The notes below the pieces were generated by a model, which searched no databases, was not told the origin of the DNA, and saw nothing but the letters and a program-made list of their open reading frames with translations. Positions 1 through 5,887 of a stretch of DNA of 7,225 nucleotides are shown here, piece after piece. Position 1 is the stretch's first letter. Every line of letters begins with the position of its first letter. This DNA comes from Gammaproteobacteria bacterium (lineage in GTDB: Bacteria; Pseudomonadota; Gammaproteobacteria; HK1), in the NCBI GenBank assembly GCA_020444775.1, contig JAGRHX010001079.1, positions 1-7,225 of the forward strand, written 5' to 3'. Both the position numbers and the translations under genes were made by a program.

Positions 1-384
1 GCGGTCACCGGCTCGGTCAACCAGCATGGCGAGGTGCAGGCCATCGGTGGTGTCAACGAGAAGATCGAGGGCTTTTTCGACCTCTGCCAGGCGCGTGGCC
101 TGAGTGGCACACAGGGCGTGCTGATTCCGGCCAGCAACGTCCAGCACCTGATGCTCAAGCAGGCGGTACGCGAGGCGGTGTCGGCCGGTCGCTTCCATGT
201 CTATCCCATAGAGCGCATCGATCAGGGCATCGGTCTGCTCACCGGCCTCGAGGCCGGCAGTCGTGGCACCAACGGCCGCTATCCAAACAACAGCGTCAAC
301 GGCCGGGTCGAGATGCGTCTGATTGAATTGGCCCGGCTTCGCGAGCGCCAGGAGAAGCGTGGCAAAGAGGATCGGAAGTCATGA
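1..384 (+). CDS. Lon-related ATP-dependent protease (YcbZ/LonH-like), C-terminal fragment
   Basis: The frame is open from base 1 and ends at the TGA at 382-384, giving the last 127 residues of a protein whose start lies outside the window. It belongs to the S16 Lon proteolytic domain. The segment around AIGGVNEK matches the strand and turn that carry the Lon catalytic lysine, here Lys21 of the fragment (bases 61-63). The stretch [13 protein letters not shown] followed by [12 protein letters not shown] and the C-terminal [16 protein letters not shown] are typical of the YcbZ (LonH) branch, not of canonical LonA, which ends soon after its last helix. The catalytic serine and any AAA+ part are upstream and unseen. 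Such proteins are cytoplasmic quality-control proteases, although the YcbZ branch is poorly characterised. The last about 15 residues are a charged Arg/Lys/Glu tail. The stop overlaps the next gene's start, suggesting cotranscription. Family assignment is firm; the exact subtype slightly less so. Confidence 0.9.
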   Translation, partial: AVTGSVNQHGEVQAIGGVNEKIEGFFDLCQARGLSGTQGVLIPASNVQHLMLKQAVREAVSAGRFHVYPIERIDQGIGLLTGLEAGSRGTNGRYPNNSVNGRVEMRLIELARLRERQEKRGKEDRKS

Positions 385-1316
385 ATGCCAAACGCATGTC
401 TTCGCCCACAGGTCCGGCAACCAGCACGACCACCCGGGCGCGCAAGAAACGCGCCGGCAGTGAAGGCGCGCAGACCACACGCAAGATCACCGCCGGCCGC
501 GGCGCCATGACGCAACAGCCAATCCGAAGGATAGGGCTCGAGCTACCCATGGGCGCGAGCATCGACGCGATGAGCGAGGCCATCATCTCGCTCGCCGCCA
601 AGACCACCGCCGAGCTGTTCGGCCTGTTCGTGCAGGAGGAGGATCTGCTGCGCTTCGCCGGTCTGCCATTCTCCTTCGAGATCTGCCGCACCACCAACGT
701 GCGCAGACCGGTCAGCGCCGGCGTGATCGCACAGGAGCTGGAACAGGAAGCGGCCAAGGCGCGCCGCACGTTGGAGGGAGAAGCCGCACGCGCCGGGGTA
801 CGTTGCAGCTTCAAGGTCCTGCATGGCGCGGTGGCACCGGCGCTGGCACAAAGCCTCACGGAGCTGGACGTGCTGGTGGTGCGGTCCTCGCCGGCACGGC
901 TGGGCGTGGTGACACGAGTCCTCCCGGAGCCCCGCCAACCGGTGATCAGCGTGCTCGACAGGACACCCGCCGGGCGACGCGCGCTGCAGCTGGGCATCGA
1001 TCTGGCCCGCGAGCTGTCGCGCCCGCTGCACGTGCTGGTCAGCGCCGCGAATCAAGCCGGCGCCAGCCGTCTGATCACAGTGTTGAAAGGCCAGGCCAGT
1101 GGCCTCGAGCCACCGCCAGCACTGAGCACCGAGGTCGTCATCGATGGTTCGCTCGACGCTCTGTTGGCGCGCGCGGCGAGCCGCAGACCCGTCACCTTGA
1201 TCCTGCCCTATGGCAGCAAGCCGGACCTCGGGGGAGCGGTCGGCTCACCCGATGCCGCCCAGGCCATCTCGACGCTACGCGCGCACCCCAGCTGTCCCAT
1301 CGTCCTGACTGCTTGA
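381..1316 (+). CDS. Divergent tandem universal stress protein (UspA-like), 311 aa
   Basis: The start ATG shares ATGA with the protease stop, and GAGG at 367-370 is a plausible ribosome site. After a basic, Thr/Ser-rich tail (residues 1-42) come two alpha/beta halves. The first runs about 48-180: strand RRIGLELP, helix, then [21 protein letters not shown], typical of USP strand 2 and its loop, and later DVLVV. The second runs about 185-311, from [23 protein letters not shown] to PIVLTA. The canonical ATP-binding G-2x-G-9x-G(S/T) motif is not visible in either half, so it may be a non-nucleotide-binding USP relative. USP proteins are cytoplasmic stress-induced proteins with no single enzymatic role. 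An alternative start at Met43 (base 507) would give only the folded part, but no Shine-Dalgarno precedes it. The neighbours, a Lon-type protease and a CBS-BON protein, fit a stress context. Confidence 0.75.
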   Translation: MNAKRMSSPTGPATSTTTRARKKRAGSEGAQTTRKITAGRGAMTQQPIRRIGLELPMGASIDAMSEAIISLAAKTTAELFGLFVQEEDLLRFAGLPFSFEICRTTNVRRPVSAGVIAQELEQEAAKARRTLEGEAARAGVRCSFKVLHGAVAPALAQSLTELDVLVVRSSPARLGVVTRVLPEPRQPVISVLDRTPAGRRALQLGIDLARELSRPLHVLVSAANQAGASRLITVLKGQASGLEPPPALSTEVVIDGSLDALLARAASRRPVTLILPYGSKPDLGGAVGSPDAAQAISTLRAHPSCPIVLTA

Positions 1317-1382
1317 AGGACGAAGCCAGATGTTCGATCGGAGGGAGGTGCTTGACCGGGGTCATGATGCCCGCCAACGGTA

Positions 1383-1402
1383 TGCGTGATGCTACTCACG
1401 CA
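1383..1402. other. Perfect 7-bp inverted repeat, 6-nt loop
   Basis: TGCGTGA (1383-1389) and TCACGCA (1396-1402) are exact reverse complements separated by TGCTAC. It lies 66 bp after the USP-like stop. No T-run follows on either strand, so it is a weak candidate for intrinsic termination. A transcription factor operator or an RNA hairpin is equally possible. Confidence 0.5.
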
Positions 1403-1474
1403 GGTTGCTCGGCAGGAGCTGCCACGCACGCTTGGGGTCGGCGGCACACGCGTCGATCACGCTGGTCGAGCAAC

Positions 1475-1525
1475 GACAGGCGGATGGAAAAGACAGGCAG
1501 ATAGAAGAGACTGGCAGATAGACTC
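1475..1525. repeat. Three tandem imperfect 17-bp repeats
   Basis: Units begin at 1475, 1492 and 1509: GACAGGCGGATGGAAAA, GACAGGCAGATAGAAGA and GACTGGCAGATAGACTC. The first 14 bases of units 1 and 2 differ at two positions, as GA to A-type changes in the GGCRGATRGA core, and units 2 and 3 share GGCAGATAGA exactly. The period is exactly 17 bp. The array sits 140 bp before the CBS-BON start, in the probable upstream regulatory region. It could be a repeated protein-binding site or a simple slippage-derived array. Confidence 0.7.
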
Positions 1526-1652
1526 ATGGCGTAGGCGCGCCGCGAAGTCCGCGACGGATGCTCCGGCAGCACTCCTGGGGACCGGCTCGATCCGGCAACC
1601 GGCCTGGCGCAAAGCCTGACGCGGGCCATACAACAGACCAACAACATGACTC

Positions 1653-1658
1653 GAGGAG
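1653..1658 (+). promoter_or_regulatory. Ribosome binding site of the CBS-BON gene
   Basis: GAGGAG lies 6 nt before the ATG at 1665, an optimal Shine-Dalgarno arrangement that fixes this start. Confidence 0.85.
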
Positions 1659-1664
1659 AACGCG

Positions 1665-2366
1665 ATGAACGCTGCAGACGTCATGACCACACACGTGATA
1701 ACCGTGACCCCGGACACCACCGTGCTGGACTGCGCGAAGCTGTTCCTGGACAACCACATCAGCGCCGCGCCGGTGCTCGATGGACAGGGCAAGCTGGTCG
1801 GCATCGTCAGTGAAGGGGATCTGATGCACCGCGCCGAGATCGGCACCGATCAGAGCACCGGCTCGTGGTGGCTGAACATGTTCACCAGCCGCGAGACCGC
1901 CGCCGATGCCTACGTGAAGACCCACAGCAACCGGGTCGGTGACGTCATGACCGCATCGGTCATCTCGGTGCAGCGTGACACCTCACTGGGCGAGATTGCC
2001 CATCTGCTCGAGAGCAAGCGCATCAAGCGTGTGCCGGTCGTCGAAAATGACCGGGTGGTCGGCGTGGTCAGCCGAGCCAACCTGTTGCACGCCCTGGCCA
2101 GCCAGAAAGAGAAGACCGCGGTCCCGGCCCAGACCAGCGACGATCGCACCATTCGCCAGACCCTGCTCGACCTCATGCACAAGAGCAGCTGGGGCAACGC
2201 CAACCCGAGCAACGTGATGGTCAGTGATGGCGTCGTCGAGGTATGGGGCGTGGTCGACACCGAGCAGGAACGAACCGCCTTGCGGGTCGCCGCCGAGGAG
2301 ATCCAGGGCGTGAAGAAGGTAATCGATCACCGCGTGCTGTTCACGGAGCTGCGCCGCGGCGCGTGA
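1665..2366 (+). CDS. CBS-CBS-BON domain protein, 233 aa
   Basis: The protein has two CBS motifs followed by a BON domain. CBS1 (about 4-58) reads VMTTHVITVTPDTTV, then AAPVLDGQGKLVGIVSEGDL. CBS2 (about 91-146) reads VGDVMTASVISVQRDTSL, then RVPVVENDRVVGVVSRANLL. The C-terminal BON part (about 160-226) has the pattern of a helix, a VxDGVVEVWGVVDTEQER strand-turn-strand and a second helix before VKKVIDHRVLF. Paired CBS motifs form a Bateman module that usually binds adenine nucleotides. BON domains are usually linked to membrane or periplasmic proteins, but no signal peptide or membrane segment is visible, so this one looks cytoplasmic. Residues 59-90 between the two CBS motifs include a Trp-Trp linker (SWWLNMF). 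CBS-BON proteins are commonly annotated as stress or signal-transduction proteins; the actual ligand is unknown. The gene has its own ribosome site and is separated from the USP-like gene, so it is probably transcribed independently. Confidence 0.93.
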   Translation: MNAADVMTTHVITVTPDTTVLDCAKLFLDNHISAAPVLDGQGKLVGIVSEGDLMHRAEIGTDQSTGSWWLNMFTSRETAADAYVKTHSNRVGDVMTASVISVQRDTSLGEIAHLLESKRIKRVPVVENDRVVGVVSRANLLHALASQKEKTAVPAQTSDDRTIRQTLLDLMHKSSWGNANPSNVMVSDGVVEVWGVVDTEQERTALRVAAEEIQGVKKVIDHRVLFTELRRGA

Positions 2367-2402
2367 AGCGAGCGGCGTACGGGGCCCGACAGGTTCCCGT
2401 GC

Positions 2403-2417
2403 GCCGGCTCGGCCGGC
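2403..2417. terminator. Short GC hairpin between convergent genes
   Basis: GCCGGC (2403-2408), loop TCG, GCCGGC (2412-2417) forms a 6-bp stem in the 74-bp spacer between the convergent CBS-BON and amidase genes. There is no U-tract on either strand, so a terminator role rests on position alone. Confidence 0.3.
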
Positions 2418-2440
2418 AGAGTGCGATCGGCAACAGACGC

Positions 2441-3838
2441 TCAGATGGACGGGTGACGATCGGTCCAGCCGGTCTCCCGCTCATAGGCCGCGGCGATCCT
2501 GTAGAGCATGGGCTCGTCGAAGGCCTTGCCCACCCACTGCACGGACAGTGGCAGGCCACTGCTGTGGAAGCCGCACGGTGTGACCAGCGCCGGGCAGCCG
2601 AGGAAGTTGAACGGCGCACGCGCCTGACGCGGATAGGTGCGCGCCACCTCCTGGGCATCGTCTATGCGGCACGGTGGCTCCATCGACGAGACGCAGATCA
2701 ACGCATCGAAATGCGCCATATGGCGTTCGAACTCGTCGCGCAGCCGGGTGCGTAATCGTAGCGCGTCGACATAGTCAGGTCCGGAGATGAAGGCGCCGGG
2801 CAGCAGCTTCTCACGGGTCATGGCCGCGTAGTCCTGCGGCCGCTCGGTCAGCCAGCGGCGGTGCACCGCATAGCCCTCCACGGTGAGCAGGATTCGGTTG
2901 CCGGCAGCGTAGGTCTGCAAGGGCTGTACACGTGTCGGCTCGACGCTCGCACCGAGTGAGCGCAGCACATCGGCCACCGCCTGTATCGCGGCGGCAGTCT
3001 CCGTCTCTGCCTGCATGTCCTCGGTGTGGAAATGCTCGAGGATGCCGATACGCAGCCCCTTCACCCCCAGTGAAAGGCCGGCACGGAAGTCGTCCACCGG
3101 CCGTTGCGCGCTGGCCGGATCGCGTGGACAGGGCCCGGCCAGCGTCTGCAGCACCAAGGCATTGTCCTCGACCGTCCGGGTCATAGGGCCGATGTTGTCC
3201 AGACTGTAGGCTAGCGGGAACACGCCGCTGCGTGGCACCAGACCATAGGTCGGCTTGATGCCGACCAGCCCGCAGCATGAGGAGGGATTGCGAACGCTGC
3301 CACCGGTATCGCTACCCAGCGCCAGTGGCAGCATGCCGGACGCCACCGCCGCGCCCGAACCGCTGGACGAGCCACCCGGATGATGAGCGATGTTCCAGGG
3401 GTTGCGAGCCGGTGGCCAGGGTAGATCGAAACTCGGGCCGCCAAATGCGAACTCGTGGGTGGACAGCTTACCCATCAAGATGGCCCCGGCGGACTTGAGC
3501 CTGCGGGCAACCTCGGCATCTTCCCGTGGAATGTTGTTCTCGAGGATCTTCGAGTGACAGGTGGTGCGGATGCCGGCAGTGTCGATGATGTCCTTGAGAC
3601 CGAAGGGGATACCGTGCAACGGACCACGGTCCTGACCGCCAGTAGAGCCGCTCGTCTCGGCCGCACGCGCGGCCTCCCGGGCCTGCTCGAAGGTCGGCAG
3701 CAGGTAGGCGTTCAGTATCGGGTCGAGCCGCTCGCTACGTTCGATGAGGGCATCGACGAGTTCCAGTGGTGACAGCGAACGTTCGGCGATGCGTCGCGCC
3801 GCTTCGCTGATGCTCATGAAGGCCAGCGTGCCACTCAT
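2441..3838 (-). CDS. Amidase signature family hydrolase, 465 aa
   Basis: This is a GatA/AtzE-type amidase of usual family length. The Ser-cisSer-Lys triad is intact: Lys82 in FGLKDIID, cis-Ser157 in PGGSSSGSGAAVASG and nucleophile Ser181 in GSDTGGSVRNP. The spacings Lys+75 and Ser+24 match those of fatty acid amide hydrolase. The downstream GLVGIKPTYGLVPRSGVFPLAYSLDNIGPMTRTV block is also typical. It should hydrolyse a carboxamide to an acid plus ammonia or an amine in the cytoplasm; the substrate cannot be told from sequence. The frame is open upstream to 4153, but I start at the ATG at 3838 because family similarity begins there (MSGTLAFMSISEAARRIAERSLSPLEL) and because it overlaps the stop of a small upstream gene by ATGA. 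A second Met, at residue 8 (base 3817), is possible. It is last in an operon after an alpha/beta hydrolase and the small protein. The small partner and lack of GatB argue against a tRNA amidotransferase subunit. Confidence 0.93.
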   Translation of the reverse strand: MSGTLAFMSISEAARRIAERSLSPLELVDALIERSERLDPILNAYLLPTFEQAREAARAAETSGSTGGQDRGPLHGIPFGLKDIIDTAGIRTTCHSKILENNIPREDAEVARRLKSAGAILMGKLSTHEFAFGGPSFDLPWPPARNPWNIAHHPGGSSSGSGAAVASGMLPLALGSDTGGSVRNPSSCCGLVGIKPTYGLVPRSGVFPLAYSLDNIGPMTRTVEDNALVLQTLAGPCPRDPASAQRPVDDFRAGLSLGVKGLRIGILEHFHTEDMQAETETAAAIQAVADVLRSLGASVEPTRVQPLQTYAAGNRILLTVEGYAVHRRWLTERPQDYAAMTREKLLPGAFISGPDYVDALRLRTRLRDEFERHMAHFDALICVSSMEPPCRIDDAQEVARTYPRQARAPFNFLGCPALVTPCGFHSSGLPLSVQWVGKAFDEPMLYRIAAAYERETGWTDRHPSI

Positions 3839-4014
3839 GATGCCGGCTCCGTCTCGAAGGCCGGTGAGCGGGCCTGATAGATGTGTGCCGGCTCGTCGCT
3901 CGGCTGCAGTTCCTGCAGCTGCGCCGCGCCGACCGCGGCTTCGGCGGCGGCACGCGCCTTGTCGACCAACGCCTCGTCGATCAGACGCAAGCGCGAGAAT
4001 GGGTCCTGGTTCAT
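3835..4014 (-). CDS. Small protein, possible GatC/AtzG-like amidase partner, 59 aa
   Basis: This short frame starts at ATG 4014, preceded by GGGGAG (4028-4023) with 8 nt spacing, and its TGA (3837-3835) overlaps the amidase ATG. The N-terminal half is a predicted amphipathic helix (SRLRLIDEALVDKARAAAEAAVGAAQLQEL), followed by an extended tail PSDEPAHIYQARSPAF. A tail of the form EPAxxF/Y is a feature I associate with GatC and the AtzG/DUF4089 small subunits that accompany GatA/AtzE-type amidases. It is shorter than GatC (about 95 aa) and slightly shorter than AtzG (about 68 aa). No membrane segment or signal peptide is seen. The strong ribosome site and coupling support a real gene; the GatC/AtzG relationship is inferred from position and the tail, not from clear whole-length similarity. 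Likely role if correct: stabilising or capping the amidase. Confidence 0.7.
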   Translation of the reverse strand: MNQDPFSRLRLIDEALVDKARAAAEAAVGAAQLQELQPSDEPAHIYQARSPAFETEPAS

Positions 4015-4022
4015 GCAACAAA

Positions 4023-4028
4023 CTCCCC
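4023..4028 (-). promoter_or_regulatory. Ribosome binding site of the small amidase-linked gene
   Basis: On the minus strand GGGGAG lies 8 nt before the ATG at 4014. It is the main sequence evidence that this short frame is translated, and through the ATGA overlap it may also drive amidase translation. Confidence 0.75.
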
Positions 4029-4049
4029 GTCAAGCCGAACGATGCCCGT

Positions 4050-4847
4050 TCACCCAGCCGACAGCACGAACCTGCGCACGCTGTCGGCGACGCGTTCGGG
4101 CGCCTCGATGGGCGCCAGGTGCGCGAGCCCCTCGAACAATTCGTAGCGCGCATTGGCGATCAACGCGGCGAGCGACCGGCTCATGGCCGGTGTCGAGCCG
4201 GAATCCAGCTCGCCGGTGGCGACCAGCGTCGGACAATCTATACGATCGAGCGCGAAAGGACCCAGTCCGAAACGTCCTGCGAACACCCGATAGGCGGCGA
4301 GGAAGCCAGCCGCATCGTTGCGCTGCAGACGATGTCGCACCTCAGCCGCGACCCGCGGATGCTTGGAAATGAAGGCCTCGGTGAACCAGCGGTCGAGCGC
4401 AGCCTCGATGATCGCAGCGGGTCCGTCGCGCTCGGCCTGCTCCAGGCGTTGGCGTACCGAGGCCTGCTGAGCCGCGTCACGCTGATGCACGCTGTGCAGC
4501 AGGATGAGCCGGTCCAGGCCGACCGGGCCACGCACCGCGTGGGCCTGCGCTACCAAGGCTCCCATCGAGAACCCCGCAAGCGCGTAGCGGTGCAGGTGCG
4601 CCGCCGCGAGCAGTTGCTCGAGCTGGTGGACGAAATCGTGCAGACGAAGATCGGTGCTGCCGGTCGGACACGCACCGTGCCCCAGCATGTCGTAGACATA
4701 CAGCCCGATGTCCTCGCCCAGACACCCGGCAAGCGGCATCCACATGTTGCGATCCAGCCCCACGCCGTGAATCAGCACCAGCGCCGGTGCCTCCTCGCGG
4801 GCGCTGCCGAGACGGATGAGAGCGGGTCGGATCGGCTGGATCTGCAT
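4050..4847 (-). CDS. Alpha/beta-fold hydrolase, 265 aa
   Basis: This is an alpha/beta hydrolase of the MhpC/PcaD-like size class. Numbering from ATG 4847, the HGVGLDRNMW oxyanion loop is at about 27-36, the nucleophile Ser94 is in GFSMG, the acid Asp215 is in GELDSG and His243 is in GLAHLAPIEAPE, so the triad is complete. A cap-like helical insertion lies between about 120 and 190. Likely activity is hydrolysis of an ester, enol-lactone or C-C bond in the cytoplasm; the substrate is unknown. A GTG at 4856 would add three residues, but AAGG at 4861-4858 fits ATG 4847 better (10 nt) and is too close to the GTG. It is the first gene of the minus-strand operon: its stop is 35 bp before the small gene, which overlaps the amidase. 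It is divergent from the metallo-hydrolase gene. Confidence 0.9.
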   Translation of the reverse strand: MQIQPIRPALIRLGSAREEAPALVLIHGVGLDRNMWMPLAGCLGEDIGLYVYDMLGHGACPTGSTDLRLHDFVHQLEQLLAAAHLHRYALAGFSMGALVAQAHAVRGPVGLDRLILLHSVHQRDAAQQASVRQRLEQAERDGPAAIIEAALDRWFTEAFISKHPRVAAEVRHRLQRNDAAGFLAAYRVFAGRFGLGPFALDRIDCPTLVATGELDSGSTPAMSRSLAALIANARYELFEGLAHLAPIEAPERVADSVRRFVLSAG

Positions 4848-4899
4848 TGCTGGCACGCCTTAAGATGGGACGGGTGGCCAATCAGGTGACAGGTGCAGC
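4848..4899. promoter_or_regulatory. Short divergent intergenic region
   Basis: Only 52 bp separate the starts of the hydrolase operon (minus) and the metallo-hydrolase (plus), so promoters for both must lie here or inside the 5' ends of the genes. AGGTG at 4891-4895 is the probable ribosome site for ATG 4900, and CAGGTGACAGGTG is a 6-bp direct repeat (CAGGTG) with one base between. I see no convincing -35/-10 pair on either strand. A shared regulator is plausible but not shown. Confidence 0.4.
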
Positions 4900-5778
4900 A
4901 TGAAGCAAAGACGCATTGGGGATCTGCAGATTTCCAGGATCATCGAGCTGAGCCAGCCCTTCCCCGGGCTCGAGTTCTTCCCTGATACCACCGAGGAGGA
5001 CTGGGCGCCACATCGAGAATGGCTCTCCGAGCAGGGCGGCTATATTCTCGAAAGCGGCGAGATCATCCTGCCCATGCAGAGCTACGTGGTGCGGACCACG
5101 CATCACACGATCATGATCGACACCTGCATCGGCAATGACAAGCACCGCCCGCACCGTCCCGCCTGGCACATGAAACGCGACGATACCTACCTGCGCAATC
5201 TGGCCGCGGCCGGTCTGCGCCCCGAGGATATCGACTTCGTCATGTGCACGCACCTGCACCATGACCACGTTGGCTGGAACACCCGCCTCGAGAACGGTCG
5301 CTGGGTACCCACCTTTCCCAACGCACGCTACCTGATGTCGAAGAAGGAGCTCCTGTACTTCCGGGCGCACGAGGATCCGGCTGCCGCACCCTCCATGAAC
5401 GACAGCGTGCTGCCGGTGGTCGAGTCCGGACAAGCCGAGCTCATCAGTAGCGACCACGCGCTCGACGACGAGGTGTGGCTCGAGTCCACGCCGGGTCACA
5501 CGCCGGATCACTTCGCGGTACGCCTTGCCTCGCGTGGCGAGCACGCCGTGGTCGGTGGCGATCTGATGCACAGCCCGGTGCAGTGCCGTCACCCGGAGTG
5601 GCGGGCACGTCCGGACTTCAACCCACAGCAGGCCAGCGCGACGCGTCGCAGCTTCATGGAGCGACACTGCGAGAACAACACGCTGGTCTGCATGATGCAC
5701 TTTCCGCTGCCGTCGGCGGGTCGCTTCGTCCAGGACGGCTCGGCCTTTCGCTTCGACTACGATCGAGAAGACTGGTAG
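4900..5778 (+). CDS. Metallo-beta-lactamase-fold hydrolase, AHL-lactonase-like, 292 aa
   Basis: This is an MBL-fold enzyme with all dinuclear zinc ligands. The motif THLHHDHVGW gives His118, His120, Asp122 and His123 (bases 5251-5268). His200 in STPGHTPDH, Asp221 in VGGDLMHSPVQ and His267 in MMHFP follow. The ligand spacings after the motif (77, 21 and 46) are close to those of the AHL lactonase AiiA (60, 22, 44). The hallmark phrase WVPTFPNARYLMSKKEL is shared with the large family of AttM/AiiB-like metallo-hydrolases. The family includes lactonases and thioesterases; many members have no tested substrate, so 'AHL lactonase' is a family resemblance only. It is cytoplasmic, with no signal peptide. 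It stands alone on the plus strand, divergent from the hydrolase-amidase operon and convergent with the acyl-CoA dehydrogenase genes, with AGGTG just before its start. Confidence 0.9.
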   Translation: MKQRRIGDLQISRIIELSQPFPGLEFFPDTTEEDWAPHREWLSEQGGYILESGEIILPMQSYVVRTTHHTIMIDTCIGNDKHRPHRPAWHMKRDDTYLRNLAAAGLRPEDIDFVMCTHLHHDHVGWNTRLENGRWVPTFPNARYLMSKKELLYFRAHEDPAAAPSMNDSVLPVVESGQAELISSDHALDDEVWLESTPGHTPDHFAVRLASRGEHAVVGGDLMHSPVQCRHPEWRARPDFNPQQASATRRSFMERHCENNTLVCMMHFPLPSAGRFVQDGSAFRFDYDREDW

Positions 5779-5827
5779 CGAGCCGATGCCGCCTGCCGGT
5801 TGGGGAACGGCACGCGGATCTCGGTTG

Positions 5828-5860
5828 GCCAGAGGATTGCCAGATGTTTGCCAGAGGTTT
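5828..5860. repeat. Three tandem imperfect 11-bp repeats
   Basis: The units are GCCAGAGGATT (5828-5838), GCCAGATGTTT (5839-5849) and GCCAGAGGTTT (5850-5860). Units 1 and 3 differ at one base. The array lies in the spacer between the convergent metallo-hydrolase and acyl-CoA dehydrogenase genes and ends exactly where the GC-rich hairpin begins. The 11-bp period is about one helical turn, which would put repeated sites on one face of the DNA, but slippage-derived repetition is also possible. Confidence 0.7.
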
Positions 5861-5881
5861 GCGCGGCCGTGCTGGCCGCGC
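5861..5881. terminator. GC-rich hairpin, possible bidirectional terminator
   Basis: GCGCGGCC (5861-5868), loop GTGCT, GGCCGCGC (5874-5881) is a perfect 8-bp stem in the convergent spacer, 6 bp after the acyl-CoA dehydrogenase stop and 82 bp after the metallo-hydrolase stop. A short TTT precedes the stem on the plus strand and there is no U-tract after it on either strand, so it is a likely but imperfect terminator for both transcripts. Confidence 0.5.
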
Positions 5882-5887
5882 GCTCAA

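Larger units (their letters stand above)
1317..1664. other. 348-bp non-coding gap between USP-like and CBS-BON genes
   Basis: Open frames here (for example plus 1386-1619 and minus 1396-1647) have no recognisable protein character and no convincing ribosome sites. The gap contains a perfect 7-bp hairpin (1383-1402), an 8-bp inverted pair GTTGCTCG at 1404-1411 and CGAGCAAC at 1467-1474, and three tandem 17-bp units (1475-1525). No clear -35/-10 promoter was found by eye. It probably holds the 3' end of the upstream transcript and the promoter of the CBS-BON gene. Confidence 0.55.

Noticed and set aside
296..997. 233-aa minus frame opposite the USP-like gene
   Set aside because: Ser/Arg-rich shadow; the plus strand has a coherent USP-like fold and coupling to the protease.
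1386..1619. 77-aa plus frame in the 348-bp gap
   Set aside because: There is no clear ribosome site, the Arg/Ala-rich sequence has no domain, and the frame runs through the 17-bp repeats; non-coding is more likely.
2403..2417. Hairpin as strong intrinsic terminator
   Set aside because: The 6-bp stem lacks any U-tract; kept only as a low-confidence candidate.
3839..4153. Upstream extension of the amidase frame to base 4153
   Set aside because: The extra 105 residues are low-complexity Arg/Gly/Ala, overlap the small gene and the hydrolase 3' end in another frame, and precede the family's normal N-terminus.
3744..4889. 381-aa open frame on the plus strand
   Set aside because: It lies antisense to the alpha/beta hydrolase, the small gene and the amidase start; it is Arg-rich with no recognisable domain and reflects high GC content.
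4882..5700. 272-aa minus-strand frame opposite the metallo-hydrolase
   Set aside because: It is a shadow of a gene with complete zinc-ligand motifs and has no family features.
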